This document shows, piece after piece, positions 51,383 through 59,100 of a DNA stretch of 64,000 nucleotides. Under the pieces are notes generated by a model. That model saw only the letters and a list, made by a program, of their open reading frames with translations, was not told the origin of the DNA and ran no database searches. The translations under genes and the position numbers were made by a program. The stretch's first letter is position 1. Each line of letters opens with the position of its first letter. The stretch covers positions 496,001-560,000 of the forward strand of contig NZ_AP027370.1 of NCBI RefSeq assembly GCF_030296055.1, in the 5' to 3' direction. The DNA comes from Hydrogenimonas cancrithermarum. GTDB taxonomy: Bacteria; Campylobacterota; Campylobacteria; Campylobacterales; Hydrogenimonadaceae.

Positions 51383-53869
51383 TCAGAGCGAACGCACGAA
51401 ACTGTAAAGCCTCTTGGAATCGTACTCCCTGACATACCCTCCGTCGATCAACGCTATGTCGATTCCCGTATTTTCCAGAAGCTCCCTCTTCAGGCTCTCC
51501 GGCAAATCGGAGGGTAGAGGTTTCGATGTCAGAATGATGAAGTCGTCTCCTTGGATACGGAATATTTTCCTATCTTTAAGCGATGATTTGAGTCTGTCGG
51601 CGATTGTTTTCAGCAGAGTGTTCCCTTCGCTCCAGCTTTTTTCACGGTTGTACTGGGTAAATGCCTTGAGTGTCAATGCGTAGATTTTCGTCTTTTTTGG
51701 AACGAGTGTGCTCGAAAGAAGAATGGTAAATTCGAGATAGTTTTGATTGAAAAGATCGGTAAGAGGATCTTTGAAAAAGTAGGCGAAGCGTGCCTCCTCG
51801 AGTTGTGTGGAGGGAAGCTGGGAAATCTCTTCATGGATCTTTGTATCTTTGAGGATATCGACAGCGATCCGGCAAAGCTCGGGGTCAAACCATGTCCCGG
51901 CGAGTTTTTCAAGCTCTTCCAATGCCTCCTCTTTGCTTTTTTTGGGTTTGTAGATGCGGTTCGTCGTCATCGCGTCGAACGTATCGGCGATACTGAGAAT
52001 CTGTGCCAGACGCGGGATCTCCCCTCCTTTGAGCCCCTCCGGGTACCCACTGCCATCATACCGTTCGTGATGGTACCTGATGATCTGCGCCTCCTCTTTG
52101 AAGAAAGCGAGCCGAGACAAAATTTTGTACCCTGTCTCCGGATGCTGTTTGATGATTTCAAACTCTACGGATGTCAAAGGACCCGGTTTGAGCAAAATCG
52201 AGTCGGGGGTCTCTATCTTCCCAATATCGTGTACTTTGGAGGCCTCAAGAAGCTGCTTTGTCTCCTCTTCGCTGCAGCCGCACGCTCGGGCGATCAAAAC
52301 GGCATACTCTCCGACCCTGTTTGAGTGGCCCGCCGTGTAAGGGTCTCTGGCTTCGATCACATCGTTCAGCACCAAAACCGTCTGTTCGAAGTTTTCTATC
52401 CTCTCATGAAGCAGCCTTTCTCTCTCCTCATGCAGTCTCTGAGCATGCAGCATCATCCCCACGTCGCCCGCCATCTCTTCAAGAAGTTGCTGTTCTTTGT
52501 CGGAAAAACCCGCAGGATTGCTGGTATACACGGTAATGACACCGACCGGTTCGCCCTGCAAATGGTAGCGGATCGGCGTAGCCATACAGTAGGTAAATCC
52601 CGCCCGGCGGGCTCTATCTCTCCAGGGTCTGAAGTTCGGATCGTTCTGGGTATCCTGGATGACCGTCCTGTTTTGCAGGTAGGATTGGCCCGAAGGCCCT
52701 TTCGCAAAATCGGACGAGGGATCGGTCGTCGTGAAAAATGTCTCGTCCAGATAGCCGCTCGAATCATTCGAGTGGTATTTCAGATAGAGGGCATGCCCGC
52801 TCTTTTGGGCACACCCGATCCATACAAGCGAATAGAAGCGGTTTTCGACCAGTTCATCGCACACTTTCTGCAATTTTGCATCGATGGATAACGGCTCGAT
52901 AAGAACCTGATTGACCTCTTTGACCGTATTGACGACCCGCCGAAGGTATTCGCTCTGCAACAAATGATTTTCGGCCTCCTCTTTCGCAATCTTGTATGCC
53001 TCTGTCTTTCGTCTCACTTCACGCCTGAAAAGCCAAATCGCCGTGATGGATGCAAGCAGCAGAACCAGCAAAGCGACGATGATTTTGAAAACGTAGGGGG
53101 AAATTTGCTGCAGTGAACCTCGCGCCAGATAGCTGTTCACGACAGTATGATAGACGGTGTTTTGGTCCTGTTTCAGCCGGTGCAGATGGTTTTGTAACGT
53201 CTTCGCGAGAAGGGGGTTGTTTTTCGCAATGGCATAGGTGGCGCCGATGGGGTTGAAATAAAGCGAGGAGGATCGGACGTCGGAATAGTTTTTGCCAAGC
53301 CGCAAAAAGAGAAAACGGTTCGCGATGCCGACATCGGCCTCTCTGTTTTGCAAAGCCCTGAACACCTTTTCGTAGGAGTGGAAATATTTCGTCCGGTACG
53401 ATATACCGAACCGCCGCATTAGCCGCATGAAAGCGCTCGCATGTACGTCGTCCTTGAGCATCGCGACACATTTGTCGGAAAGAGAGAGAAAGGTGTCTGG
53501 GACGAAATCGGATGTGCCGTAGACAACACCCCAGTTCGAGATGACGATTTCATTGGGAAAAATGGCATATTTTTCACGCTCTTTCGTCTTGACGACGGGA
53601 CCGAGCAGATCGATTTTCTCTTCGGAAAGAAGTTTCAAACATCCGTCGAATTCACATGGAACGTAGCTGACGCTCCACCCTTCTTCTTCAGCAACGGATT
53701 GGAGCAGATCGACAAATATCCCTTTTGGATGGTCCGCCGTTCCAAAAGAGAGTGGAGGATTTTGATAGAGCCCCATTCGCAGATTTTGTGATGACTTCTC
53801 CTGGGCTGGAAGCGGAAACAACACCGCATTCATCATCAAAAAAACGCATAATCGAAGCAGATGTTTCAT
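51383..53869 (-). CDS. Multidomain HD-GYP receptor: solute-binding, GAF, HD-GYP, GGDEF-like
   Basis: An 828-residue membrane signalling protein. A signal peptide (1-22) is followed by a periplasmic bacterial solute-binding protein family 3 domain (28-245) and one membrane helix (259-281). A short coil, a GAF domain (310-478) and an HD-GYP domain (500-690) come next. HD-GYP has HDIGK at 548 and HHERYDGSGYPEG at 600-612, both intact, so c-di-GMP hydrolysis is likely. Residues 698-828 look like a GGDEF domain, but its signature is degenerate (IQGDDF), so it probably does not make c-di-GMP. It would sense a periplasmic small molecule. It stands alone, convergent with the DUF255 gene. Confidence 0.9.
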   Translation of the reverse strand: MKHLLRLCVFLMMNAVLFPLPAQEKSSQNLRMGLYQNPPLSFGTADHPKGIFVDLLQSVAEEEGWSVSYVPCEFDGCLKLLSEEKIDLLGPVVKTKEREKYAIFPNEIVISNWGVVYGTSDFVPDTFLSLSDKCVAMLKDDVHASAFMRLMRRFGISYRTKYFHSYEKVFRALQNREADVGIANRFLFLRLGKNYSDVRSSSLYFNPIGATYAIAKNNPLLAKTLQNHLHRLKQDQNTVYHTVVNSYLARGSLQQISPYVFKIIVALLVLLLASITAIWLFRREVRRKTEAYKIAKEEAENHLLQSEYLRRVVNTVKEVNQVLIEPLSIDAKLQKVCDELVENRFYSLVWIGCAQKSGHALYLKYHSNDSSGYLDETFFTTTDPSSDFAKGPSGQSYLQNRTVIQDTQNDPNFRPWRDRARRAGFTYCMATPIRYHLQGEPVGVITVYTSNPAGFSDKEQQLLEEMAGDVGMMLHAQRLHEERERLLHERIENFEQTVLVLNDVIEARDPYTAGHSNRVGEYAVLIARACGCSEEETKQLLEASKVHDIGKIETPDSILLKPGPLTSVEFEIIKQHPETGYKILSRLAFFKEEAQIIRYHHERYDGSGYPEGLKGGEIPRLAQILSIADTFDAMTTNRIYKPKKSKEEALEELEKLAGTWFDPELCRIAVDILKDTKIHEEISQLPSTQLEEARFAYFFKDPLTDLFNQNYLEFTILLSSTLVPKKTKIYALTLKAFTQYNREKSWSEGNTLLKTIADRLKSSLKDRKIFRIQGDDFIILTSKPLPSDLPESLKRELLENTGIDIALIDGGYVREYDSKRLYSFVRSL

Positions 53870-53875
53870 AATGAA

Positions 53876-54403
53876 TTATACCACATCGAACATCTTCCGC
53901 CACACTCGCAACTTCTCTTCAAAGGGCATCGCGGCATAGGCTGGCGATGGAGAGGGAAGCAGATATTGCGGCAATGGATTGTCAGGGAAAAAGCGCTTGA
54001 AAAGTGTCTGCGCCTTCCGTCCCGTGAAAAAAATCATTTTGATATTGGGATAGTCACGCAAAAGCATGTCGATATCGTTGGGTTTGCACGCTTTGAGATT
54101 GCTATCGGCAGAATTGGTTCGTTCACACCCTTTGATGACATCCCACAACGCGATGTGGTTCTTTTTTAAAAGTTTAAGACGCGCCTCGGTCGTATCCGCA
54201 GGCATACCGTAAATTTTTGAAAGGATGGGCCAAAACTGGTTCCTCGGATGGGCATAATAAAAGTTGTTTTCGAATGATTTGAGGCTTGGGAACGATCCGA
54301 GTATGAGGATTTTGGAGTTTTCGTCGACAATAGGGTCGAACGGATGGGAGGCGGGCGATGGACCCGCCTCTTTCAAAGGTGTCGTATTATTCGACTTCGG
54401 CAT
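53876..54403 (-). CDS. DNA glycosylase, hypoxanthine-DNA glycosylase (UDG family 6)-like
   Basis: Base-excision repair enzyme of the uracil-DNA glycosylase superfamily. The opening block [30 protein letters not shown] with GSFPS and the Asn-rich catalytic stretch is typical of the family that removes hypoxanthine (deaminated adenine). [17 protein letters not shown] and LPSPSPAYA near the end match too. ATG 54403 gives 175 residues and overlaps dnaK by 17 bases; TTG 54376 is an alternative. No Shine-Dalgarno sequence is seen, so translation may depend on dnaK. Confidence 0.85.
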   Translation of the reverse strand: MPKSNNTTPLKEAGPSPASHPFDPIVDENSKILILGSFPSLKSFENNFYYAHPRNQFWPILSKIYGMPADTTEARLKLLKKNHIALWDVIKGCERTNSADSNLKACKPNDIDMLLRDYPNIKMIFFTGRKAQTLFKRFFPDNPLPQYLLPSPSPAYAAMPFEEKLRVWRKMFDVV

Positions 54404-56279
54404 CGATGACGTCGTCGTCTCCGCCTTTTTTCGCACCACCTTCAGCGCCGCCTGCAGCCTGCTCACCGCCCTGCTCTTTCTTGTACATCGCTTCGGCGAG
54501 TTTGTGGCTCACTTCGGTCAGCGCTTTGACCTTCTCTTCGATCTGCTCTTTGGTCGCATTTTCATCTTTGAGCGTCTCTTTGAGCGCGTCGAGTGCAGCC
54601 TGAACTTTCTCTTTTTCACCCGCTTCAAGACCATCGCCTACTTCGCCCAGGCTCTTTTCGGTCTGATAGACCAGTGCGTCTGCCTGGTTTTTGGTCTCGA
54701 TCAGCTCTTTGCGCTTACGGTCTTCCTCTTTGTGCGCTTCGGCGTCGCGAACCATCTTTTCGATCTCCTCTTCGCTGAGCCCTGAAGATCCTGTGATCTT
54801 GATCTCCTGAGACTTGCCGGTCGCTTTGTCTTTCGCACTAACCGTCAAAATACCGTTCGCGTCGATATCGAAAGTCACCTCGATTTGAGGAACACCGCGC
54901 GGAGCCGGCGGAATGCCTGTCAGCTCGAACTGTCCGAGCGACTTGTTATCCTTGGCCATTTCGCGCTCACCCTGTACGACATGGATCGTAACGGCCGGCT
55001 GATTGTCTTCGGCTGTCGAGAAGACCTGAGACTTCTTCACAGGAATGGTCGTACCCTTCTCGATGATCTTGGTGGTCACGCCGCCGAGTGTCTCGATCCC
55101 GAGGCTGAGCGGTGTGACGTCGAGCAGGAGTACATCTTTGACGTCACCTTTGAGGATTCCGCCCTGAATCGCCGCACCGATCGCAACGACTTCGTCAGGG
55201 TTGACCGATTTGTTCAACTCTTTTCCGAAGAAGTTTTTGACCTTCTCCTGAACCAGCGGAATACGTGTCGATCCACCGACCATGACGATCTCTTTGATCT
55301 CGTTTTTGGTCAGGCCTGCGTCTTTGAGAACCTCTTCGATTTTTGTGATCGTCTCATCGATCAGATCCATAATGAGACTCTCGAACTTCGCACGTGTGAC
55401 CTTCATCACAAGGTGCTTCGGCCCGCTTGCATCCGCCGTGATGAACGGCAGGTTGATTTCAGTTTCTTGCGCAGTCGAAAGCTCTTTTTTGGCATTTTCA
55501 GCCGCCTCTTTCAAACGCTGAAGCGCCATGACGTCGGCTTTGAGATCAATGCCGTTCTCTTTCTTGAACTCATCGGCAACATAATCGATGAGTCGGTTGT
55601 CGAAGTCGTCACCACCGAGGAATGCGTCACCGCCGGTCGCGAGTACTTCGACGACATTGTCACCGGTCTCGAGGACAGTGACGTCAAACGTACCGCCACC
55701 GAGGTCGTAAACGCAGATCTTCTCCGCTTCTTTTTTGTCCAGACCATACGCCAGTGCCGCAGCGGTCGGCTCGTTGATGATACGAAGGACGTTCAGTCCT
55801 GCGATCGTACCCGCCTCTTTGGTCGCTTTACGCTGCGCGTCGTTGAAGTAGGCCGGTACAGTAATGACCGCTTCGGTCACCTCTTCACCCAGATAAGCTT
55901 CCGCATCCTCTTTCAGCTTCATCAAGATTTTCGCAGAGATTTCTTGCGGCGTATAGGTTTTGCCATCGACTTCGATCGCACATGCGCCGTTTTTGTCGAC
56001 AACATGGTATGGCAGGCGTTTCTTCGCTTCCGCCGCCTTCTCTTCGTTACACATCAATCCCATAATACGTTTGACGGAATAGATGGTCCGCTCGGGATTG
56101 GTCACCATCTGGCGTTTCGCCGGGTCACCGACGAGAATCTCGCCCTTGTCGGTAAACGCGACGACGGACGGCGTCGTATTTTTCCCCTCTTTGTTGGCGA
56201 TGATCTTTCCTTCACCGCCTTCGTATACTGCCATCGCAGAGTTGGTTGTTCCCAGGTCGATTCCTAGCACTTTTCCCAT
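54387..56279 (-). CDS. dnaK: Hsp70 chaperone DnaK
   Basis: ATP-dependent protein-folding chaperone. The nucleotide-binding domain (1-380) has [26 protein letters not shown] and [14 protein letters not shown]. The substrate domain and the helical lid follow, with an acidic tail [12 protein letters not shown] after a Gly/Ala-rich segment. 630 residues. A 139-base gap to grpE holds a TATAAT inside a HAIR-like palindrome, so dnaK probably has its own heat-shock promoter besides that of hrcA. Confidence 0.98.
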   Translation of the reverse strand: MGKVLGIDLGTTNSAMAVYEGGEGKIIANKEGKNTTPSVVAFTDKGEILVGDPAKRQMVTNPERTIYSVKRIMGLMCNEEKAAEAKKRLPYHVVDKNGACAIEVDGKTYTPQEISAKILMKLKEDAEAYLGEEVTEAVITVPAYFNDAQRKATKEAGTIAGLNVLRIINEPTAAALAYGLDKKEAEKICVYDLGGGTFDVTVLETGDNVVEVLATGGDAFLGGDDFDNRLIDYVADEFKKENGIDLKADVMALQRLKEAAENAKKELSTAQETEINLPFITADASGPKHLVMKVTRAKFESLIMDLIDETITKIEEVLKDAGLTKNEIKEIVMVGGSTRIPLVQEKVKNFFGKELNKSVNPDEVVAIGAAIQGGILKGDVKDVLLLDVTPLSLGIETLGGVTTKIIEKGTTIPVKKSQVFSTAEDNQPAVTIHVVQGEREMAKDNKSLGQFELTGIPPAPRGVPQIEVTFDIDANGILTVSAKDKATGKSQEIKITGSSGLSEEEIEKMVRDAEAHKEEDRKRKELIETKNQADALVYQTEKSLGEVGDGLEAGEKEKVQAALDALKETLKDENATKEQIEEKVKALTEVSHKLAEAMYKKEQGGEQAAGGAEGGAKKGGDDDVIDAEVE

Positions 56280-56360
56280 TTACATCTCCTTCTATTTGAT
56301 TGAAACACTATCCACGCCAGGCTCGAAGTGCCTTGACTTTCAAGTGCTTTATTTATTTCT

Positions 56361-56379
56361 TTGAGTCTATTATACTCAA
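56361..56379. promoter_or_regulatory. HAIR-like operator (HspR site) at dnaK promoter
   Basis: TTGAGT-N7-ACTCAA, a perfect 6-bp inverted repeat with a 7-base centre. It matches the HspR consensus CTTGAGT-N7-ACTCAAG except for the outermost base on each side. The minus-strand TATAAT (56374-56369) lies within it. A shorter palindrome CTTGA-CTT-TCAAG lies nearby at 56332-56344. Confidence 0.68.
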
Positions 56380-56418
56380 CTTTAAATCACTCTTCTGCAA
56401 CCTAAGTCGCAAAACCCT

Positions 56419-57000
56419 CTATTTCGCCACGCTCACCATCGCAGGCCGCAGCAACCTATCTTTATACATGTACCCTTTTTGCAGTACCTGGACGATCTGA
56501 CCACTTTTATGCTTGTCGCTTTCCACCTGCATTACCGCATCGTGGAAGTTGGGATCAAACCCTTCAACGATATCCACAACTTTGATATGGTGTTTTTCAA
56601 ACGTCTTGACAAACTGATCGAGTGTCAGCTGCACCCCTTCACGCAATTTCGCAAGATGTTCGTCGCCACCCTCATCGGGTGTCGGGATAGATGCAAGTGC
56701 AAGTTCCAGCGAATCCATCACCGGAAGCAGATCGCGTGCGAACTGCTCCTGGGCATAGGCGACACTTTTCTCTTTCTCGCGTTCCATTCTCTTTTTAATA
56801 TTTTCGAACTCAGCGTGCATGCGAAGATATTTGTCTTCACACGCCTGAAGCTCCTCTTTGCACTTTTTCAGTTCACTCTCCTCTTCCGAAATTTCGGATG
56901 GATTCTCTCCTTCCTCACCCGAAACTTCTTCCTTCTCTTTCATCTCTTCTTGCTCTTCCAGTTTTATCTCATCTTCTCTTCTTCGCTCATTCCCTGCCAT
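56419..57000 (-). CDS. grpE: GrpE, nucleotide exchange factor of DnaK
   Basis: Releases ADP from DnaK. Start ATG 57000 overlaps the hrcA stop and has AAGGAGG at usable distance; 193 residues result. The N-terminal 40 residues are highly charged (Glu/Lys-rich). The long coiled coil (about 45-110) reads YLRMHAEFENIKKRMEREKEK. The C-terminal beta wing has FDPNFHDAVMQVESDKHKSGQIVQVLQKGYMYKDRLLRPAMVSVAK in pieces typical of GrpE. Confidence 0.96.
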   Translation of the reverse strand: MAGNERRREDEIKLEEQEEMKEKEEVSGEEGENPSEISEEESELKKCKEELQACEDKYLRMHAEFENIKKRMEREKEKSVAYAQEQFARDLLPVMDSLELALASIPTPDEGGDEHLAKLREGVQLTLDQFVKTFEKHHIKVVDIVEGFDPNFHDAVMQVESDKHKSGQIVQVLQKGYMYKDRLLRPAMVSVAK

Positions 57001-57785
57001 CATGCCTCCTTGAATATCTTGGTAAAATCGTGGTCGATCGCACCGATGCAAAGCATTTTCGTCGGACGATTCTCGATGACCGCTTCGGTTTTCAGCGCCA
57101 TGAAGCCCTTGGGTAGCAACGGATCGAAGTGCAGCCCCGCCGACAGCTCTTCCACCGCATCACCTTCCAGGAAATGGCGCATATATCGCTTGCCCCAGGC
57201 ACTTTCACGTCCTGCGACCCGAATGATCGCTTCCGGATTGATCGCCGTGATCTCTTCATCGTTTTTTGCCCGCATCTTATGATAGAGTGACATCATGCCT
57301 ACATCTCTCGCAATCTGCTTGACCTCATCGAGTTCATACCCGATCAGATCGTTTAAAAACGTCTCCACCTGATTTTGGTACCGAATGACATATTCATCCG
57401 CATCGAATACCAGAATCAGGTATCGTTCGCCGACACGTTCGACGATACGGAGTCTGTTCTCTTTCAACGGTTTGAGCAGTACGAACAACTCTTCATCTTC
57501 GCTGATACGTGCCAATTCATCCATTGCATGACAGATCACTTCCAAATCGCGCAGATGCTTGCGCCAATACATTTTCATGGTCTGTTCGGTCGGAATCCTG
57601 CCGCTGCTTTTGTGCAGCTGTGCCAGCTCCCCGCGTTCGACCATTTTGTTGAAATAGTAACGGATCGTCGCCGGTGCGATCTCGAACGGAAGTTTCTCTT
57701 TCAACATGGCCGAACCGATCGGTTCGTGTGTCTTCAGAAAGGTTCTGACTACCGTTTCGAGTATCTCTTCATATTTCTTTTTCAT
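57000..57785 (-). CDS. hrcA: Heat-inducible transcription repressor HrcA
   Basis: Represses chaperone genes by binding CIRCE operators, needing GroEL to fold. The 261-residue product has an N-terminal winged helix (FLKTHEPIGSAMLKEKLPFEIAPATIRYYFNKMVERGEL) with the ATIRxxxxxLxxxGxL-type pattern, and the GAF-like body. At 261 residues it is shorter than the ~340 of Gram-positive HrcA, as is usual for Campylobacterota. It starts the hrcA-grpE-dnaK unit. Confidence 0.95.
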   Translation of the reverse strand: MKKKYEEILETVVRTFLKTHEPIGSAMLKEKLPFEIAPATIRYYFNKMVERGELAQLHKSSGRIPTEQTMKMYWRKHLRDLEVICHAMDELARISEDEELFVLLKPLKENRLRIVERVGERYLILVFDADEYVIRYQNQVETFLNDLIGYELDEVKQIARDVGMMSLYHKMRAKNDEEITAINPEAIIRVAGRESAWGKRYMRHFLEGDAVEELSAGLHFDPLLPKGFMALKTEAVIENRPTKMLCIGAIDHDFTKIFKEA

Positions 57786-57794
57786 TTCAACATC

Positions 57795-57820
57795 TTAGCA
57801 CTTATTTTCTGAAATGCCAA
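57795..57820. promoter_or_regulatory. Degenerate CIRCE-like operator upstream of hrcA
   Basis: TTAGCACTT, an 8-base spacer and AAATGCCAA. The two arms match the CIRCE arms TTAGCACTC and GAGTGCTAA at eight and six of nine positions; the spacer is one base short of the usual nine. It covers the likely transcription start of the hrcA promoter. Confidence 0.5.
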
Positions 57821-57824
57821 GAGG

Positions 57825-57854
57825 ATTATACAACATTGAGTGTATAGTTGTCAA
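57825..57854 (-). promoter_or_regulatory. Consensus promoter of hrcA-grpE-dnaK
   Basis: Minus strand TTGACA (57854-57849), an 18-base spacer, and TATAAT (57830-57825): all twelve consensus bases present. Such a strong vegetative promoter needs repression, in line with the flanking operator-like sites. Confidence 0.82.
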
Positions 57855-57855
57855 G
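57835..57855. promoter_or_regulatory. HAIR-like site (HspR) overlapping the hrcA promoter
   Basis: ATTGAGT-N7-TGTCAAG. The arms match the HspR consensus CTTGAGT and ACTCAAG at six and five of seven positions with the exact 7-base centre. The right arm overlaps the -35 box. Confidence 0.5.
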
Positions 57856-58285
57856 TATATTCAACTGAATTACATAAGTACTTCACTGCTTTCAATACAT
57901 ATCATACACTTTCCGCTCGTTCCAGTCTCCCACTGTATCCGGATTTTTCGGATCTTGATTTCGGCTTTGATGGACACATGTATTACACTACAGCGTTTTT
58001 ATCGATAGGAAACGATGGGAGGGTTTTTCTCTTTACGAAAAGAGTGGTAGATGGGAAATTCAGTGTACGCCATTTTCCCATTCGATGGATATCGGCAGTA
58101 TGATACGAGACCACGATCATTGAAAAATATCATATCACACGCGATGTCCGATAGAACAATGCCGAGATTTATGTAGATTTATGTTTAAAAATTCGTAAAG
58201 AGTTTTTCTGGGGATGAAGAAAAGACGGGGAGTGAACGACGACAACCAAAAGACGATCGTCTATTGGTTGTCGTCTATTGGCTAA
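57856..58285. other. Gene-free stretch between hrcA promoter and rpsO
   Basis: About 430 bases in which no credible gene is seen. Short open frames have atypical composition and no ribosome sites. It holds an imperfect inverted repeat GGGAAA/TTTCCC (58050-58078) and a large hairpin at 58239-58274. No tRNA or known RNA was recognised. Confidence 0.6.
58239..58274. repeat. Large perfect hairpin downstream of rpsO
   Basis: Arms ACGACAACCAA (58239-58249) and TTGGTTGTCGT (58264-58274) pair over 11 bp. Inside is the self-complementary AGACGATCGTCT (58251-58262), flanked by an A-A mismatch. The whole can form a nearly closed 36-base stem or a cruciform. On the rpsO strand it lies 12-47 bases after the stop codon, so it may serve as terminator or mRNA 3' protector; no T-run follows. 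Confidence 0.65.
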
Positions 58286-58558
58286 CTATTTGTCTCGAAT
58301 GCCGAGTGCGGAAATCAGCTTCGTATAACTTTCGTAATTCTTTCTTTTCAGATAGCGAAGAAGTCGTTTGCGCTGTCCGACGAGTTTCAAAAGTCCAAGA
58401 CGTGAAGAGTGGTCTTTTTTGTTCTCTTTGAGGTGGTCCGTCAGATATTTGATGCGCTCTGTCAAAAGTGCGACCTGTACTTCCGGAGAACCTGTATCGC
58501 CCTCACCGCGTCCGAATTGTTTGATGATTTCAAGCTTTTTAGCCGAATCCAAAGCCAT
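58286..58558 (-). CDS. rpsO: Ribosomal protein S15
   Basis: A 90-residue small-subunit protein that binds 16S rRNA early in assembly. Motifs [22 protein letters not shown] and [25 protein letters not shown] are diagnostic. Start ATG 58558 follows CAGGAGG. In E. coli S15 represses its own mRNA; no matching fold is evident here. Divergent from rrf2. Confidence 0.98.
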   Translation of the reverse strand: MALDSAKKLEIIKQFGRGEGDTGSPEVQVALLTERIKYLTDHLKENKKDHSSRLGLLKLVGQRKRLLRYLKRKNYESYTKLISALGIRDK

Positions 58559-58655
58559 TGCTGACCTCCTGATTGGTTTGATTTTCTTCTATGGTTTTCA
58601 TAAAAGATTCGCAATTATACTTAAAAAAGCAAAGATTTACATTAAATAGATTAAA

Positions 58656-58666
58656 ATGAGGCTCAT
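58656..58666. promoter_or_regulatory. ATGAGGCTCAT palindrome, possible Rrf2 site
   Basis: A 5-1-5 inverted repeat 18 bases before the rrf2 start. Nine of its bases (ATGAGGCTC) occur again at 59086-59094, just before flhA, spanning the rrf2 stop codon. May be an autoregulatory site; tentative. Confidence 0.35.
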
Positions 58667-58684
58667 ATATACATAGGGGGGACT

Positions 58685-59089
58685 ATGTTATTAACAAGAG
58701 CAAGCGAATATGCACTGTTGTCACTGGCGCTTATCGGCGAAAGCGGTGAGCCAAAAGATGTCGACACCCTTTCAAAACAGCTCGATATATCGAAAAGTTT
58801 TCTGGCGAAGATTTTGCAAAATCTTGCCAAAAGAGGTATCCTGATCTCGTATAAAGGTGCCAAAGGCGGCTTCGCACTCAACAAAAGATTCGACGAAATC
58901 TCCATTATGGAGGTCATCGAAGCGGCCGAAGGGAAATCGCCCTCGGTTTTCGAGTGTTCACCCGCCCGGGAGTGCTGTCCGAGTGACCGTGCCGGCTCAT
59001 GCATCATCTGGCCCTTTTTGAACCGTCTTCAAAACAAGATCGACGGTTTCTTGGAAAACCTGACGCTCAAAGACATTCTGGACACATGA
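58685..59089 (+). CDS. Rrf2-family transcriptional regulator with three-Cys cluster motif
   Basis: A 134-residue winged-helix regulator. The DNA-binding part (1-75) has SKQLDISKSFLAKILQNLAKRGIL. The C-terminal part has cysteines in ECSPARECCPSDRAGSC with spacing like the iron-sulfur ligands of IscR/NsrR, so cluster-based sensing of redox, NO or iron is likely. An unusual GGGGGG precedes ATG 58685. It lies 11 bases upstream of flhA, the same order as in C. jejuni. Confidence 0.92.
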   Translation: MLLTRASEYALLSLALIGESGEPKDVDTLSKQLDISKSFLAKILQNLAKRGILISYKGAKGGFALNKRFDEISIMEVIEAAEGKSPSVFECSPARECCPSDRAGSCIIWPFLNRLQNKIDGFLENLTLKDILDT

Positions 59090-59100
59090 GGCTCTGTTAA

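Noticed and set aside
54885-56267. Open frame of 460 codons on the plus strand opposite dnaK
   Set aside because: Antisense frames opposite dnaK are a well-known artefact of its codon pattern; no independent support.
56332-56344. CTTGA-CTT-TCAAG as an HspR site
   Set aside because: The centre is three bases instead of seven; the better site is at 56361-56379.
57814-58103. Small proteins in the spacer upstream of hrcA
   Set aside because: Overlapping short frames without ribosome sites, and the first part is the hrcA promoter region.
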